Shown: positions 46,161-56,275, numbered from the stretch's first letter. The stretch is 64,000 nucleotides of DNA from Nostoc edaphicum CCNP1411 (GCF_014023275.1 NZ_CP054698.1:682001-746000); one strand, 5' to 3'. The notes: a model not told the origin generated them from the letters alone. A program made the numbers and translations.

Positions 46161-46327
46161 TATATGCCAAATTAGTTTTTTCGGTAATTTATACTACCCA
46201 CCTACCCCAAAAAACTAACGTGGTAATTACGCTAGATTGTACTAGCTTCATCTGACTCAGTATTCAGGGCTGAGTAAGTTTTAATTTACTCAGCAATTAC
46301 ACTGAAACAGTGGTTGAAGATATAGGA

Positions 46328-46482
46328 CAATACGGTTCGGTTAAGGCAAAAGACGCGATGAATCGCCGTCTCTACAAAAGACCAATTATTGTAGAGACGG
46401 CGATTTATCGCGTCTTTGTGATAAATTATCGAATCTTTGTGATCTAAAATTTTCATCAAAAAGCCTTAACCAAACCGTATTG
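46328..46482. repeat. MITE-like element with CAATACGGTT ends (155 bp)
   Basis: Terminal inverted repeats CAATACGGTTCGGTTAAGGC and GCCTTAACCAAACCGTATTG match at 18 of 20 positions and enclose the GACGCGAT/ATCGCGTC palindrome. Related ends (AACC(A/G)AACAGTATTGG) are at 14460 and 32580. Confidence 0.85.
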
Positions 46483-46486
46483 AGAT

Positions 46487-46605
46487 ATAGGACTCATATT
46501 TGATTTTTGAACAAAACTCAGTATACCTTTATTCCTTCTTCCCAGTCCCCAGTCCCCAGTCCCTTACCTCTACGAGTGATTCAGAAATCAAATCAGATTG
46601 CTATA
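46487..46605. repeat. MITE-like element with AGGACTCATATTTGATTTTTGAA end
   Basis: The left end AGGACTCATATTTGATTTT and the right end AATCAAATCAGATTGCTATA are inverted. The interior has a CCCAGTC heptamer tract. It abuts the stop codon of the ABC exporter at 46606. Confidence 0.75.
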
Positions 46606-48357
46606 TCACCGCAGTAATTCCTCAACTTGATGTTGGCTCCACAAAGTTCTGTATAAACCCTGTTGTTGTAAAAGTTCTAAATGATTTCCGATCTGAACAA
46701 TTTTCCCCTTTTCCATCACAAAAATTCGGTCAGCCGCCGCCGCCGCGGATAATTGATGGGTAATAAAAATTACTGTTTTGCGCTCTGTACCACCGGAGAG
46801 ATTGTTGAGGATTTGTGTGGCTGTTTGATTATCCACACTAGAGAGAGCATCATCTAAAATTAACACTGGCGCATTGACCAGCATGGCCCTAGCTAAAGCA
46901 GTCCGTTGCCGCTGTCCGCCAGAAAGAGTAATACCGCGTTCACCAACAATGGTTTCGTATTGCTGTGGAAAATTGTTAATTTCTGATTCAATTTGAGCAA
47001 GTTTAGCAACATATTCGATCTGCTCTTGTTCGCTAACTGGATCGCCGTAGCGGATATTATTTTTGATTGTGGTGCTAAATAGAAAGCTATCTTGAGGAAC
47101 GTAGGCGATCGCACTTCGTAAATCTGTCAAAGCTATCTTAGTAATATCCAGCCCATCTAAAAACAACTGTCCTGATTCAATATCCAGCAAGCGCGGCAAA
47201 GCATTGGCCAAAGTAGATTTCCCCGAACCAATTGCCCCAACAATCGCTACAGTTTCTCCAGGAGCAATGGTAAAGTTAATATTTGCTAAAGCTGGAGTAT
47301 TGGAACCAGGGTAATTGTAAGTGAGATTTTTAGCTGTCAGTTCCCCTTTAAGTTCAGCCATCGGTAGATGTATCGCATCGGCTGCATCTTTAACTTTCGG
47401 TGTGACAGAGAGAATAGATTCAAGGCGATCTATACTAACTTCACCCCGTTGGTAGGCAGTAATTGTGAATCCTAAAAGGGCTGTGGGGAAAACTAGACGC
47501 TCTACATAAATTAACAGTGCTAAAAAGTCGCCAACCTGAAGGGTTCCAGAAGACATCCGCGCCGCCCCTAGCCAGATAATCACCAGTGAACTGACATTAG
47601 CTAGCCCGCCAATTAACGGAAACAGTGTATTTCGGATTTTTGCTAGTTCTAAGTTAGCAGTCAATAACTGCTGATTTTTCTTAGCAAAAGCTCGACGTTC
47701 ATTAGCTTCTTGGGCATAGATTTTAATTAAGGCAATGCCACTGATATCCTCCTGAATGAGTTCGCTGATGTCAGAGAGTTGCTCTTGGACTGCTGCTTGT
47801 TGTTTGCGTAAGCGATCGCTAAACAGACTCACCAGTAAGAGCATAAAAGGGTACACTGCCAGGGAGGCTAGTGTGAGATCCACACTAATGGCCAGCATTA
47901 CAGGCAGTGTCAGGGCGTAGGCAAACACAGTATTTGCCAAACTCAAAACTGCAAAACCCAATAACCGCTTGATATTGTCCACATCACTGGTAGCCCGATT
48001 AATCAAATCGCCAGCAGTATTACTGGCAAAATAAGCCGGCTCCAGCTTGAGTAAGTGTTCAAAAATCCGTTGTTTCAGGTCAAATTCTACCTGACGCCCC
48101 ACCCCAAATAACCAAATGCGGGATGCCATCCGCATTAGCCACATTGCCGAACTGAGTAAGACAATGATCACTACGTAATGTAGTATTTGGTTCCAACTGA
48201 AGGTTGTCGAGAGTTTATCGACACCAGCACGAATCAACCAAGGGATATAAACGCCCAGTGCATTAACAGACAACAAAGCCAGAATGCCCAAGGACATTTC
48301 TTGCCAATGGGGTCGTAGGTAAGCACCGAGTTTAGCGAGTCGTCGAGATTTTGCCAT
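46606..48357 (-). CDS. ABC exporter half-transporter (membrane domain fused to ATPase)
   Basis: 583 residues. Residues ~1-310 are the six-helix ABC exporter membrane domain. The ATPase domain has Walker A GAIGSGKST (~365), Q-loop YVPQDSFLFSTTIKNNIRYG, signature LSGGQRQRTALARAML, Walker B VLILDDALSSVD and H-loop FITHQLS. This is the MsbA/MdlB-like architecture, which acts as a dimer. The substrate, lipid or drug, is unknown. The lack of a neighbour with a second half suggests a homodimer. A MITE adjoins its 3' end. Confidence 0.93.
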   Translation of the reverse strand: MAKSRRLAKLGAYLRPHWQEMSLGILALLSVNALGVYIPWLIRAGVDKLSTTFSWNQILHYVVIIVLLSSAMWLMRMASRIWLFGVGRQVEFDLKQRIFEHLLKLEPAYFASNTAGDLINRATSDVDNIKRLLGFAVLSLANTVFAYALTLPVMLAISVDLTLASLAVYPFMLLLVSLFSDRLRKQQAAVQEQLSDISELIQEDISGIALIKIYAQEANERRAFAKKNQQLLTANLELAKIRNTLFPLIGGLANVSSLVIIWLGAARMSSGTLQVGDFLALLIYVERLVFPTALLGFTITAYQRGEVSIDRLESILSVTPKVKDAADAIHLPMAELKGELTAKNLTYNYPGSNTPALANINFTIAPGETVAIVGAIGSGKSTLANALPRLLDIESGQLFLDGLDITKIALTDLRSAIAYVPQDSFLFSTTIKNNIRYGDPVSEQEQIEYVAKLAQIESEINNFPQQYETIVGERGITLSGGQRQRTALARAMLVNAPVLILDDALSSVDNQTATQILNNLSGGTERKTVIFITHQLSAAAAADRIFVMEKGKIVQIGNHLELLQQQGLYRTLWSQHQVEELLR

Positions 48358-48520
48358 TCAAGCAATTTTGCAACTTTATCATCATAGATTAACTGCTAGT
48401 CCCAGCAGGCAGCTATGCAGAGGGAATGGGGAAGGGTAAAAACCTATTTGGGGACAGTGGGCTAACTAATTCAACCCTTTGCCCTTTGCCCTTTACCCTT
48501 TACCCCCTTTTTTTACTTTA

Positions 48521-49174
48521 TTACCGCTGAACACGCAAGAACCTGTAAACTTCAGCGAGATAACTTTCCCAAGTTCTTGTTGTCAATAGCAACGTTTCTG
48601 AATTTGGTACAAAGTCTTCAAGCCGTAAACCGCGTGTGCGAATATCTTGAGGATTTCCTTGTAATAGGTAGGGCGGCACTCTCAAATTATAAGAAAGAAT
48701 GCTATCCCCAGTCACATCAGAGATATTCGTGGCGGTGTTTTGTTGCCCTAATGCTACCAGTGTCCCAGATATTGGTGCAGCACTTGCTACATAGGTTTCA
48801 CCTGTCATTGCTAGAGGTGCTCTATAAAGGAAATAGGCGACTGCTGGTGTACTTGCCAACAGCAAAATCGTCAGTGACCAACCTATAAAGTATCCTCCTG
48901 GTTTCTCTATTCCACCTGCTTTGATTTTCTGAGCGGCAAGAATCATCAGTAAAACAGAAGCTCCTAGAGGCTTGAGTGGAAAAGATATCATCCTCCACAA
49001 CGACGCCACAGCTGGTTCGTTGGGGTTAAGAAATGACAGGGCTACGATTACCAAGATAACGACTAAGATTAATCGCCCTACAAAAGTTCCAGAGGGATAA
49101 AATCTCTGGAACAGAGAATATACGATAGTGCCAATCAGCAGCCACAGCAGTACCCGACTTAGCAATAGAAACAT
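48521..49174 (-). CDS. Membrane protein of unknown function
   Basis: 217 residues. The N-terminal ~120 residues contain about four membrane helices (MFLLLSRVLLWLLIGTIVYSL, RLILVVILVIVALSFLNPNEP, then SFPLKPLGASVLLMILAA) similar in style to the membrane part of cyanobacterial YdcF/ElyC-type proteins. The soluble C-terminal part (GTLVALGQQNTATNI...RTWESYLAEVYRFLRVQR) shows no catalytic motif I know. It lies downstream of nothing on its strand except an unlikely frame, and upstream of the ABC exporter (164-bp gap). Confidence 0.7.
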   Translation of the reverse strand: MFLLLSRVLLWLLIGTIVYSLFQRFYPSGTFVGRLILVVILVIVALSFLNPNEPAVASLWRMISFPLKPLGASVLLMILAAQKIKAGGIEKPGGYFIGWSLTILLLASTPAVAYFLYRAPLAMTGETYVASAAPISGTLVALGQQNTATNISDVTGDSILSYNLRVPPYLLQGNPQDIRTRGLRLEDFVPNSETLLLTTRTWESYLAEVYRFLRVQR

Positions 49175-49602
49175 AGATTAACTCTCAAATTTTCTGGTGC
49201 GGTGAGCCAGTGTGGTGGTGAGGCAGTTCACTTTGATTGGGGTTTTCACGCCACTTCCTTCAACGGGAGGGAACCCCCGCAACGGAGTGGCTTCCCAGAA
49301 GGAACTGCCGTGCATAATTTCCCTGTATAAAACAACTGGCGACTTCCTAGTTTTAGCGACGCTATAAACGTCACCCGTAAGGGCCAACCGAGAGGTTCCG
49401 GGAAATGGATTTATTTGATTGTCAAATTGTAATCGCACTGTTTGACTTAAAATACTTCAAACCTCACACCCAAAGACTACTACCGTCGTAGTGATTTTAG
49501 TGCAATTTTTTGACACTGCGCCTATTATTTATAATTTTCCAGAAGAGTAATGTAGCACCGGTAAACTAAATTAATTGAGTAATCCACTCAAAAGGAAAAA
49601 CT
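49175..49602. other. Gap before galE with a G+C-richer dispersed motif
   Basis: The segment 49230-49400 (AACGGGAGGGAACCCCC, GTGGCTTCCCAGAAGG) is G+C-richer than its flanks and looks like a dispersed repeat. AAAAGGAAAAACT before 49603 gives a ribosome-binding site for galE. I see no credible gene. Confidence 0.5.
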
Positions 49603-50601
49603 ATGTCGCCTGGAAAGCCTACCATTTTGGTAACAGGGGGAGCTGGATATATTGGTTCCCATACAGTGCTTGCCTTGAAGCAAGCGGGTTATAACGTTGT
49701 CATACTTGATAATCTGGTCTATGGGCATCGTGAACTGGTAGAAAAGGTTTTAGAGGTAGAACTGATCGTTGGGGATACAGGCGATCGCGCTTTGCTAGAT
49801 GACATATTTAAAACTCACGATATTTCTGCTGTGATGCACTTTTCTGCTTACGCCTACGTAGGAGAATCGGTGACTGACCCAGCCAAATATTACCGAAATA
49901 ATGTCCTTGGTACTTTCACCCTGTTAGAAGCGATGCTGGCGGCATCTGTGAAGAAATTTGTCTTTTCTTCTACCTGTGCCACCTACGGTGTACCAGAATT
50001 CGTGCCCATTCCAGAAACCCATCCCCAAAATCCGATTAATCCTTATGGCGCTACAAAGCTAATGGTAGAGCGGATTCTCTCTGATTTTGATGTTGCTTAC
50101 GGTTTCCAATCAGTGCGTTTTCGCTATTTTAATGCTGCTGGTGCTAATCCCAATGGCTTACTCGGCGAGGATCACAACCCAGAAACCCATTTGATTCCCT
50201 TGGTGCTAATGACAGCTTTAGGCAAAAGAGAATCCATCTCAATTTTCGGCACCGATTACCCCACACCCGATGGTACTTGTATCCGCGATTATATTCATGT
50301 CAACGATTTAGCAGATGCTCATATTTTGGGATTGGAATATTTATTAAAAGGTGGCGATAGCGAAGTTTTTAATTTGGGTAATGGCAGCGGTTTCTCCGTC
50401 AGAGAAGTTATTGCCGCAGCCCAACAGATAACAGGAATTTCCATACCAGTAGAAGAACGCGATCGCCGTCCTGGCGATCCCCCAATTCTCATCGGCACCA
50501 GCGAGAAAGCCAGAACAATCTTAGGCTGGCAACCTCAGTATCTATCCATCCAAGATATTGTCACTCATGCGTGGCAGTGGCATCAAAAGCGACACAAATA
50601 G
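49603..50601 (+). CDS. galE: UDP-glucose 4-epimerase
   Basis: 332 residues, the normal length. The NAD-binding Rossmann motif TGGAGYIGSHT is at residues ~11-21. The catalytic Ser/Thr is in FSSTCATYG, and Tyr-Lys in NPYGATKLMVE. The substrate region includes RYFNAAGAN, PTPDGTCIRDYIHVNDLA and the C-terminal ERDRRPGDPPILIGTSEKA (given in parts). It interconverts UDP-glucose and UDP-galactose in the cytoplasm, feeding polysaccharide synthesis. The gene is single, followed by GGGGAAT heptamer repeats. Confidence 0.95.
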   Translation: MSPGKPTILVTGGAGYIGSHTVLALKQAGYNVVILDNLVYGHRELVEKVLEVELIVGDTGDRALLDDIFKTHDISAVMHFSAYAYVGESVTDPAKYYRNNVLGTFTLLEAMLAASVKKFVFSSTCATYGVPEFVPIPETHPQNPINPYGATKLMVERILSDFDVAYGFQSVRFRYFNAAGANPNGLLGEDHNPETHLIPLVLMTALGKRESISIFGTDYPTPDGTCIRDYIHVNDLADAHILGLEYLLKGGDSEVFNLGNGSGFSVREVIAAAQQITGISIPVEERDRRPGDPPILIGTSEKARTILGWQPQYLSIQDIVTHAWQWHQKRHK

Positions 50602-50603
50602 GA

Positions 50604-50725
50604 GGGGATGGGGAATGGGGAATGGGGAATGGGCAATGGGGAATGGGCAATGGGAAAGAATAATAATTATTTGCTTCCCCTGCTCCCCCACTCAGCACTC
50701 AGCACTCAGCACTCAGCACTCCCTA
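50604..50725. repeat. Two adjacent heptanucleotide tracts
   Basis: About eight imperfect units of GGGGAAT (50606-50655), then a CAGCACT tract (50692-50720) of about four units, fill the gap between galE and the convergent operon. Confidence 0.9.
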
Positions 50726-51421
50726 CTCCCCACTCCGCCTCATATTTTGCAGTACGACAACTAAGATGCCGATAAATCCGAGGATTGGAAGTGCGATCGC
50801 CCAAGTTGGTAATTTTTGAGATTCACCCTCTACCAAATCACCATTGACATCTCGTAGGTTTCGTGAATTCTGTGTAGATCCACCTGCTACAGTAACTTCA
50901 AATTTGAACTCAAAGGGTTTGAATCTTGCCCCAGAAACGGGTTTACCATTTAGTTGCAACTCATAAATCCCTGGCTTGGGAAAGACAACTTCCGCCCCTG
51001 GGATGCCTTTATAGCGTTCAGCTGACACAGGTTCTAACTGTGGTTCTAGGAGTGGTGGCTCTCCCGCTGCGTATGGTTGGGCATAAACAGCCAACTCACA
51101 ATTACACTGTGAGAGGGGAATCACCCTTCCACCTCTGCGGGTAAGTGCAAACCAAGCTTGAGAGGGTTCTCCAGCACGGGGATTATCATTTGGTTCAATG
51201 TGGAGAGTACCGCCGACATCTCCGGATACTTCCACTTTATGAGCAGATGCAGGGTACAGATTAGTTATTGATATAACTAAGCAACTCAGGAATAATAAAT
51301 ACTTTATTGTTCCTTGACTCTGCCAAAAAATGTTTTTGAGCGGGTAACGCCTCTGTTTTTGACTCGTTGGGATGGAGCCAGAAAATAAGGATGATTTACC
51401 GCGATTTGGTTGGGGGAACAT
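50723..51421 (-). CDS. Secreted or membrane-anchored protein, partner of the TauE/SafE-like gene
   Basis: 232 residues. A polar start of ~38 residues is followed by a signal-type helix (YLLFLSCLVISITNLYPASA). The outer domain begins HKVEVSGDVGGTLHIEPNDNP and includes PLSQCNCELAVYAQP and GIYELQLNGKPV. The chain ends in one membrane helix (WAIALPILGFIGILVVVLQN). His and Cys near the start of the mature part hint at metal (copper) contact, but this is only inference. It follows the TauE/SafE-like gene by 43 bp in an operon. Confidence 0.72.
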   Translation of the reverse strand: MFPQPNRGKSSLFSGSIPTSQKQRRYPLKNIFWQSQGTIKYLLFLSCLVISITNLYPASAHKVEVSGDVGGTLHIEPNDNPRAGEPSQAWFALTRRGGRVIPLSQCNCELAVYAQPYAAGEPPLLEPQLEPVSAERYKGIPGAEVVFPKPGIYELQLNGKPVSGARFKPFEFKFEVTVAGGSTQNSRNLRDVNGDLVEGESQKLPTWAIALPILGFIGILVVVLQNMRRSGE

Positions 51422-51464
51422 AAAACTTTTCTACGGCTAACTTTGACCAAAAAAAGCGCGATGC

Positions 51465-52691
51465 CTACGGCAAGGGCTTTGCCCAACGCACTATCAGTAC
51501 ACTGAGGATAATAATTCCCATCAGTACGGCTGCTAATTTATTTCCCCAAGTTGATTGCAAAGAACCCAGGTAATGGGAACCAATCAACACAGCATGAATG
51601 GCACTCAAGAGCAAGGCTGGCACACCCAATAGATGAATCTGTCGCCAACGCTTGCCCAAAGATTTTTGCAAAGATTCCCAACTCGTGAAAGCGGCGGGGG
51701 ACATTAATACCAATGCTACAGCACCCGCAGCCATACCCCACTGAAATTCTGGCGGCAGAAAAGAAAAGGCGGCAAAATTCCATTGCAATGAGTGTTCTAT
51801 CATGTGGACGGTGTGAACCACAGAAAGCACAAAAGATCCCACCCCCAAGCCCCGGCGATAAAGCAGTGGTGAAGCCCACAAGCCACTAATGGGACGCGCA
51901 ATTAGCGCCAAAATTAAGCAAATTAAAGCGGCGTGTCCGGTGTAATCTACCATTGTGTCACCAGTCCGCAATAAGGTGATGATGCCGATGGTGAGCGTCA
52001 CCCAACCGCCTAATCGAAACAACTGACTGCGCCTGTCTTTACTTACCAATGATGTAGAGACGCCTACCCCCAGCATCGTGGGTAGGGTTCCCAAGCCAAA
52101 AGCCAGCATAGTAGCTGTACCCATCCATAAATTGCCAGTTTCAGCGGCTTTAATTTGGGCTGCATACAGGAAACCACAGGGCATTAAACCCCAAGTCATC
52201 CCCAAAAGCATTGGTGTCCACCATTTGGTTTTTAAGGAAAGCTTAACCATTCCTGTACTGAGGCGATCGTGTAAACTACCTTGCAATAGGGGATGTAATA
52301 CGGGAATGCGCGGCAGTAAATCGGGTTTTACTTGTCCTAAGCCAAACCAAATCAGCATTACACCAGTTAAAATCGCCATCCAGCGCCGGAAGTCACTGCC
52401 AACACCCGCTAGCTGTCCACCTTGCAACAATACTGAACCCAACGCCCCAATGCCAGCACCGACTAGAGCGTAGCTCAACATTCGCCCCAGGTTTAGCAGA
52501 ATGTGAAATTTTAATTGCTGTTGCCAAGTGTCGGACTTTTCTAAGGTTGATGTCCGTCCCAAAGAGGCTGTTTGCGCTATTTTTGGCTGATGAGACAGGG
52601 AAAACGCCACTGTTAGAGGGCCACACATCCCAAAGCAATGTCCAAAACTCCCCAGGAACCCCAGGATTGAAATCAGCAGTAAATCTACCAT
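51465..52691 (-). CDS. TauE/SafE (UreH-like) membrane protein
   Basis: 408 residues from ATG 52691 (MVDLLLISILGFLGSFGHCFGMCGPL); the upstream in-frame ATG at 52733 adds a repeat-derived stretch and is unlikely. The GHCxGMCGP motif in the first helix and the later WGLMPCGFLYAA are the pair of Cys/Pro motifs typical of the SafE/UreH-2 branch related to DsbD. The protein has about 10-11 helices, and its C-terminal half (last ~170 residues) is an additional membrane domain. Members are tied to copper handling or electron transfer across the membrane. It heads an operon with the gene at 50723. Confidence 0.82.
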   Translation of the reverse strand: MVDLLLISILGFLGSFGHCFGMCGPLTVAFSLSHQPKIAQTASLGRTSTLEKSDTWQQQLKFHILLNLGRMLSYALVGAGIGALGSVLLQGGQLAGVGSDFRRWMAILTGVMLIWFGLGQVKPDLLPRIPVLHPLLQGSLHDRLSTGMVKLSLKTKWWTPMLLGMTWGLMPCGFLYAAQIKAAETGNLWMGTATMLAFGLGTLPTMLGVGVSTSLVSKDRRSQLFRLGGWVTLTIGIITLLRTGDTMVDYTGHAALICLILALIARPISGLWASPLLYRRGLGVGSFVLSVVHTVHMIEHSLQWNFAAFSFLPPEFQWGMAAGAVALVLMSPAAFTSWESLQKSLGKRWRQIHLLGVPALLLSAIHAVLIGSHYLGSLQSTWGNKLAAVLMGIIILSVLIVRWAKPLP

Positions 52692-52839
52692 AAAAAAAGT
52701 CCTGAGTTCTGAGTCATGAGTCTTGAGTGTCAAAATAAAGATTTTGAAGAATTAAGAAGAACTTTTTTCCTCTTCTTCTTTGCTTAGTACGGGCTAAACG
52801 CCCCGCTACCGCTAACAGTACTCAGTACTCCTCTAGTGC

Positions 52840-53879
52840 GGCACTTTAACTGAAGTTGCGATCGCTGTCAAAAGACAAAGCGTCAAACTTGATGTTTACT
52901 TATGAGGAAAGAAAAAAGCAAATATACCTGGCGATTAGAAATCGCGGCTACACAAACTAAGTCCGTGCAGGCGGACTTAAGAAATTGGAAACCCGCGTAG
53001 GTAGGTTTTGTCCCATGTAGCCGCAAATGGAATTCGCTAGGCTTTTTACAAAAGTGAGATGCTCACAACAAGCCATCTGTCGATTGATAAGTACTTTTCC
53101 CTGAGAGCCTATTTATAAAGTAAATATTAAGTAGAGTATATTACGGCTGTCTAAGTATTTGAGGGTTTGAGAAATTCTATATTTGTTGCATTTTTATTGA
53201 CTTGAAAGTTTGAAACTGATATTAAATAATCATAGCTAGTTTGTTTTGCAATAAGTAATTCATGTCGAGAGTTTGAATTAATAACAAAGTTATCAACATG
53301 GCAGTAAAGTCTTGATTTTACTAAACTAAAGAAAAACTTATGTAGTAAGATTTAACTAAAACTTGAAACAATTATTTATTTAATATATATAGTCAAAATC
53401 AATGGCTTACTTAACTATAAATTAGCATATTTGTTACAGGTTAATAAATATTAGGCGAGTATATATAAAAATATAAAAGCTTTATTTATTAATTTTTGCC
53501 TTTTTCAATCAATAGTTAACAACTAAGTCTGAAATGATTTTAATACTTACAGAATTTTGCAAGTAAATGAGGTAAGTAAGTGGGCAAGAATAAATCAAAC
53601 TACATTAAGTCATGTAAAACTCAATTGAATTATCTCGTAGTAAGGGCTTTAGCCCTTAAAAGAGGACTAAAGTCCCCACTACAAACCTTTAATTATTTAC
53701 GCCGACTTACTTACACGATGCAGGACTTTAAATCAGATATAAACAATTTACAACTCTACCTTCTGTCTCAAAACCCGTATTTTTGCGCTTACTTTAGGCA
53801 AAAAAATTACTGCAATAAATCTTTGAGTTGCTCTTGCCCAGTCATTTGTAAAATTGCTCAAATACATGAATAAAATATT
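52840..53879. other. Long gene-free stretch with several repeats
   Basis: About 1 kb. Contents: a GCGATTAGAAATCGCGGCTA element at 52930-53035 related to 32603-32729; an inverted copy (53105-53185) of the repeat at 21437-21521; very AT-rich DNA at 53200-53580; and a palindrome GGGCTTTAGCCC / GGACTAAAGTCC at 53637-53682. A 97-codon frame at 53580 spans that palindrome and is not credible. Confidence 0.65.
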
Positions 53880-54833
53880 ATGCAAAACACAATTTTAATG
53901 GCAGCGTTTTTCTTATTCTCATTCATGTTTACACTGAAGTCAGAAGCTGCTGATTTTGAACAGATTTATGTGTTTGGTGACAGTTATTCTGATGATGAGA
54001 ATTTTTACAATATCACAAAAAGTGAATTGGGTATAGGTATTCCCCCGCCACCTTACAAAGATGGACGTTTTTCTAATGGGCCAGTCTGGGTAGAATATCT
54101 TGCGCAAGATATGGGCTTAAATCCCTCTGGTATTACTAACCTTGCTGTTGGTGGTGCTAAATCTGGGTTATATAACGTTACTATACCTCCTGTACCTGGT
54201 TTATATTTAACAGGAGTCTTATCTCAGATTAAGAAATTTACAGCAGTTAATAAGTCGGTTAACCCAAATGCACTTTATATAGTGTGGGGCGGTACAAATG
54301 ATTTCCTTTACTCTCAAAGTGCTGTAAATCCTAGCCAGCCAGTTACAAATATATCAACAGCGGTGCGTGCTCTTGCCAATGTTGGGGCTAAAAACATCCT
54401 AGTGTCTAATTTATTCAATTTGGGAGACTTACCGGGTACAAGAAATAGTTCAACCTCCACACAACTCAACGATTCGGCCAGTGAATATAATGTCGAGTTG
54501 ATTAAAAGCCTCAATTCTTTAAGCCAAGAACTAAATAATGTAAACATCATTTTTTTAGATGTTAATTATTTATTTAAACAACTTTTAGCTAATTCTAGAC
54601 AATATGAGTTTACAAATGTACTCGACTCTTGCATAGGAAGCTCAGTTTTAATAACTATACCAGCTTCTACTCCATCATTTGAATGTAAAGCCAACCCAGA
54701 TAGGTTCTTATTCTGGGACAGCATCCATCCTACAACTGCTGGTCATAAAATTATCGCGGAATATGCAGCTTCAGTGTTAAAGTCTCAACCTATCTTGAAG
54801 TCTTTTAAGAAATTAGGAAAATCTAGAAAATAG
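53880..54833 (+). CDS. Secreted SGNH/GDSL-type esterase or lipase
   Basis: 317 residues with a signal peptide (MAAFFLFSFMFTLKSEAA) from ATG 53880. The SGNH blocks are all present: block I FGDSYSDD (Ser nucleophile), block II with Gly in NLAVGGAKSG, block III GGTNDF (Asn), and block V DSIHPTTAGH (Asp and His). It resembles the thermolabile-hemolysin/PE-type autotransporter passenger esterases but has no autotransporter domain. It hydrolyses ester bonds outside the cell. Single gene. Confidence 0.92.
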   Translation: MQNTILMAAFFLFSFMFTLKSEAADFEQIYVFGDSYSDDENFYNITKSELGIGIPPPPYKDGRFSNGPVWVEYLAQDMGLNPSGITNLAVGGAKSGLYNVTIPPVPGLYLTGVLSQIKKFTAVNKSVNPNALYIVWGGTNDFLYSQSAVNPSQPVTNISTAVRALANVGAKNILVSNLFNLGDLPGTRNSSTSTQLNDSASEYNVELIKSLNSLSQELNNVNIIFLDVNYLFKQLLANSRQYEFTNVLDSCIGSSVLITIPASTPSFECKANPDRFLFWDSIHPTTAGHKIIAEYAASVLKSQPILKSFKKLGKSRK

Positions 54834-55024
54834 AACTATTTCTTGAAAGAGGCAGGAGGCAGAAGGAGTAAACCAGTATTTATTCGGACTCGCTGGAAGT
54901 AAAGGAACAATTTCAGCGGACACAGAACAACAAAAAACTACTGAGACTTTATGAGAAAATTTTGATGTTGATCTAGACGATGATTCATTCATTCTGCCTG
55001 GGGATTTGCGCTACCCTAAGTCTG

Positions 55025-55170
55025 ACGTGAGTTCGATGAACCTCTCCCTCCCAGCCTCCCTCTCCGAAACGGAAAGGGAGGAGCAAGGAAAAATTCAGCT
55101 TTTTGCTCCCCTCTCCGTGTCGGAGAGGGGTTGGGGGAGAGGTCAAATAAGACTTGTCGAACTCACCCTA
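55025..55170. repeat. Palindromic element with ACCTCTCCCT arms
   Basis: Ends TGAGTTCGATGAACCTCTCC and GGAGAGGTCAAATAAGACTTGTCGAACTCA (in part) are inverted and enclose CCTCTCCG/CGGAGAGG hairpins. It belongs to the same family as 3425-3535. It stops 26 bp before the M28 peptidase start. Confidence 0.75.
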
Positions 55171-55195
55171 AGTCTGGAAGCCAAGGATAAATTAC

Positions 55196-56251
55196 ATGAA
55201 AAAATGGATTTGGCTGATGCTGTTGGTACTGATGGCCGTTGCTGTGGTGGGTAGCAGAGGTAGCACATTTTTTGAACAGCGTCCCTCACCAGAAATTGTT
55301 CAAAACATTCCAGTGGAAACACCCCAACCACAGCCAGAGTTACAGGAAGTTGACAATGCCCTACAAGTGTCTGCTGACAGACTGTTAACCCATGTCCAAA
55401 AGTTAAATTTTCAGCGCTACACAACAAAAGAGCGATCGCTTACTCGCACTTATATCACAACTGAACTCACAAAATTAGGCTGGAAACCTAAATTAGAAAA
55501 GTTCTCCGACGGTGTGAATATTTTTGCTGAACGCCCAGGAACTAACAAAGCCGCTAAAGCAATTCTTGTGGGAGCGCATTACGACACTGTTGCTTTATCC
55601 CCCGGTGCCGATGATAATGCCAGTGGTATAGCCGTATTGCTGGAAGTAGCTCGGTTACTCGGTTCTCGTCCCACACCACGGACGTTACAGCTAGCTTTTT
55701 TTGACCAGGAAGAAATAGGACTTTTGGGTAGTCAGGCTTTTGTGAGCAAGACAGCACGCTTGCAAAATTTAGGCGGAGCGATCGTTATGGATATGGTAGG
55801 TTATGCATGTTACACTCCTGGGTGTCAAAAATACCCTGCCGGATTGCCTGTTACCCCACCTAGCGACAAGGGCGACTTTTTGGCAGTAGTCGGTGATACA
55901 GAACATTTGCCTTTGCTGAATGCCTTTCAAAACTCGCAGAACGTCCCCTCAATCGCTCTGAATAAAGAAGAATCAAATCTGCCAGCAGTCTTGACAGTGC
56001 CGATTCCTTTTAAAGGTTTACTGACACCCGATACCCTACGCAGCGACCATGCACCATTTTGGTATCAAGGTGTGGGTGCTGTGCTGGTCACAGATACCGC
56101 AAATTTACGCACTCCCCACTATCATCAACCTAGCGATGTTCCAGCGACTATCGAGCGATCGTTCTTCACAGGAGCAGCACAGATTGTAGTCAATGCGACT
56201 ACTGCCTTATTAGAGAAGACCGAAGTTTTGGAAACTCAACCACCAAACTGA
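55196..56251 (+). CDS. M28 family zinc aminopeptidase, exported
   Basis: 351 residues with an N-terminal signal/anchor helix (WIWLMLLVLMAVAVVGS) and a Pro/Glu-rich linker. The two-zinc site is complete: His/Asp in VGAHYDTV, Asp in PGADDNASG, catalytic Glu pair in FFDQEEIGLLGS, Asp in VMDMVGY and His in RSDHAPFW. The pair CYTPGC could form a disulphide. It cleaves N-terminal residues from peptides outside the inner membrane. Single gene following a palindromic repeat. Confidence 0.93.
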   Translation: MKKWIWLMLLVLMAVAVVGSRGSTFFEQRPSPEIVQNIPVETPQPQPELQEVDNALQVSADRLLTHVQKLNFQRYTTKERSLTRTYITTELTKLGWKPKLEKFSDGVNIFAERPGTNKAAKAILVGAHYDTVALSPGADDNASGIAVLLEVARLLGSRPTPRTLQLAFFDQEEIGLLGSQAFVSKTARLQNLGGAIVMDMVGYACYTPGCQKYPAGLPVTPPSDKGDFLAVVGDTEHLPLLNAFQNSQNVPSIALNKEESNLPAVLTVPIPFKGLLTPDTLRSDHAPFWYQGVGAVLVTDTANLRTPHYHQPSDVPATIERSFFTGAAQIVVNATTALLEKTEVLETQPPN

Positions 56252-56275
56252 TTCATGTATTATGAATTATCTTGA

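Noticed and set aside
49178..49438. 86-codon minus-strand frame before galE
   Set aside because: It lies in a dispersed repeat-like segment, lacks a ribosome-binding site and shows no protein-like pattern.
53580..53873. 97-codon frame before the SGNH esterase
   Set aside because: It spans a palindromic repeat (53637-53682) and has no recognisable protein features.
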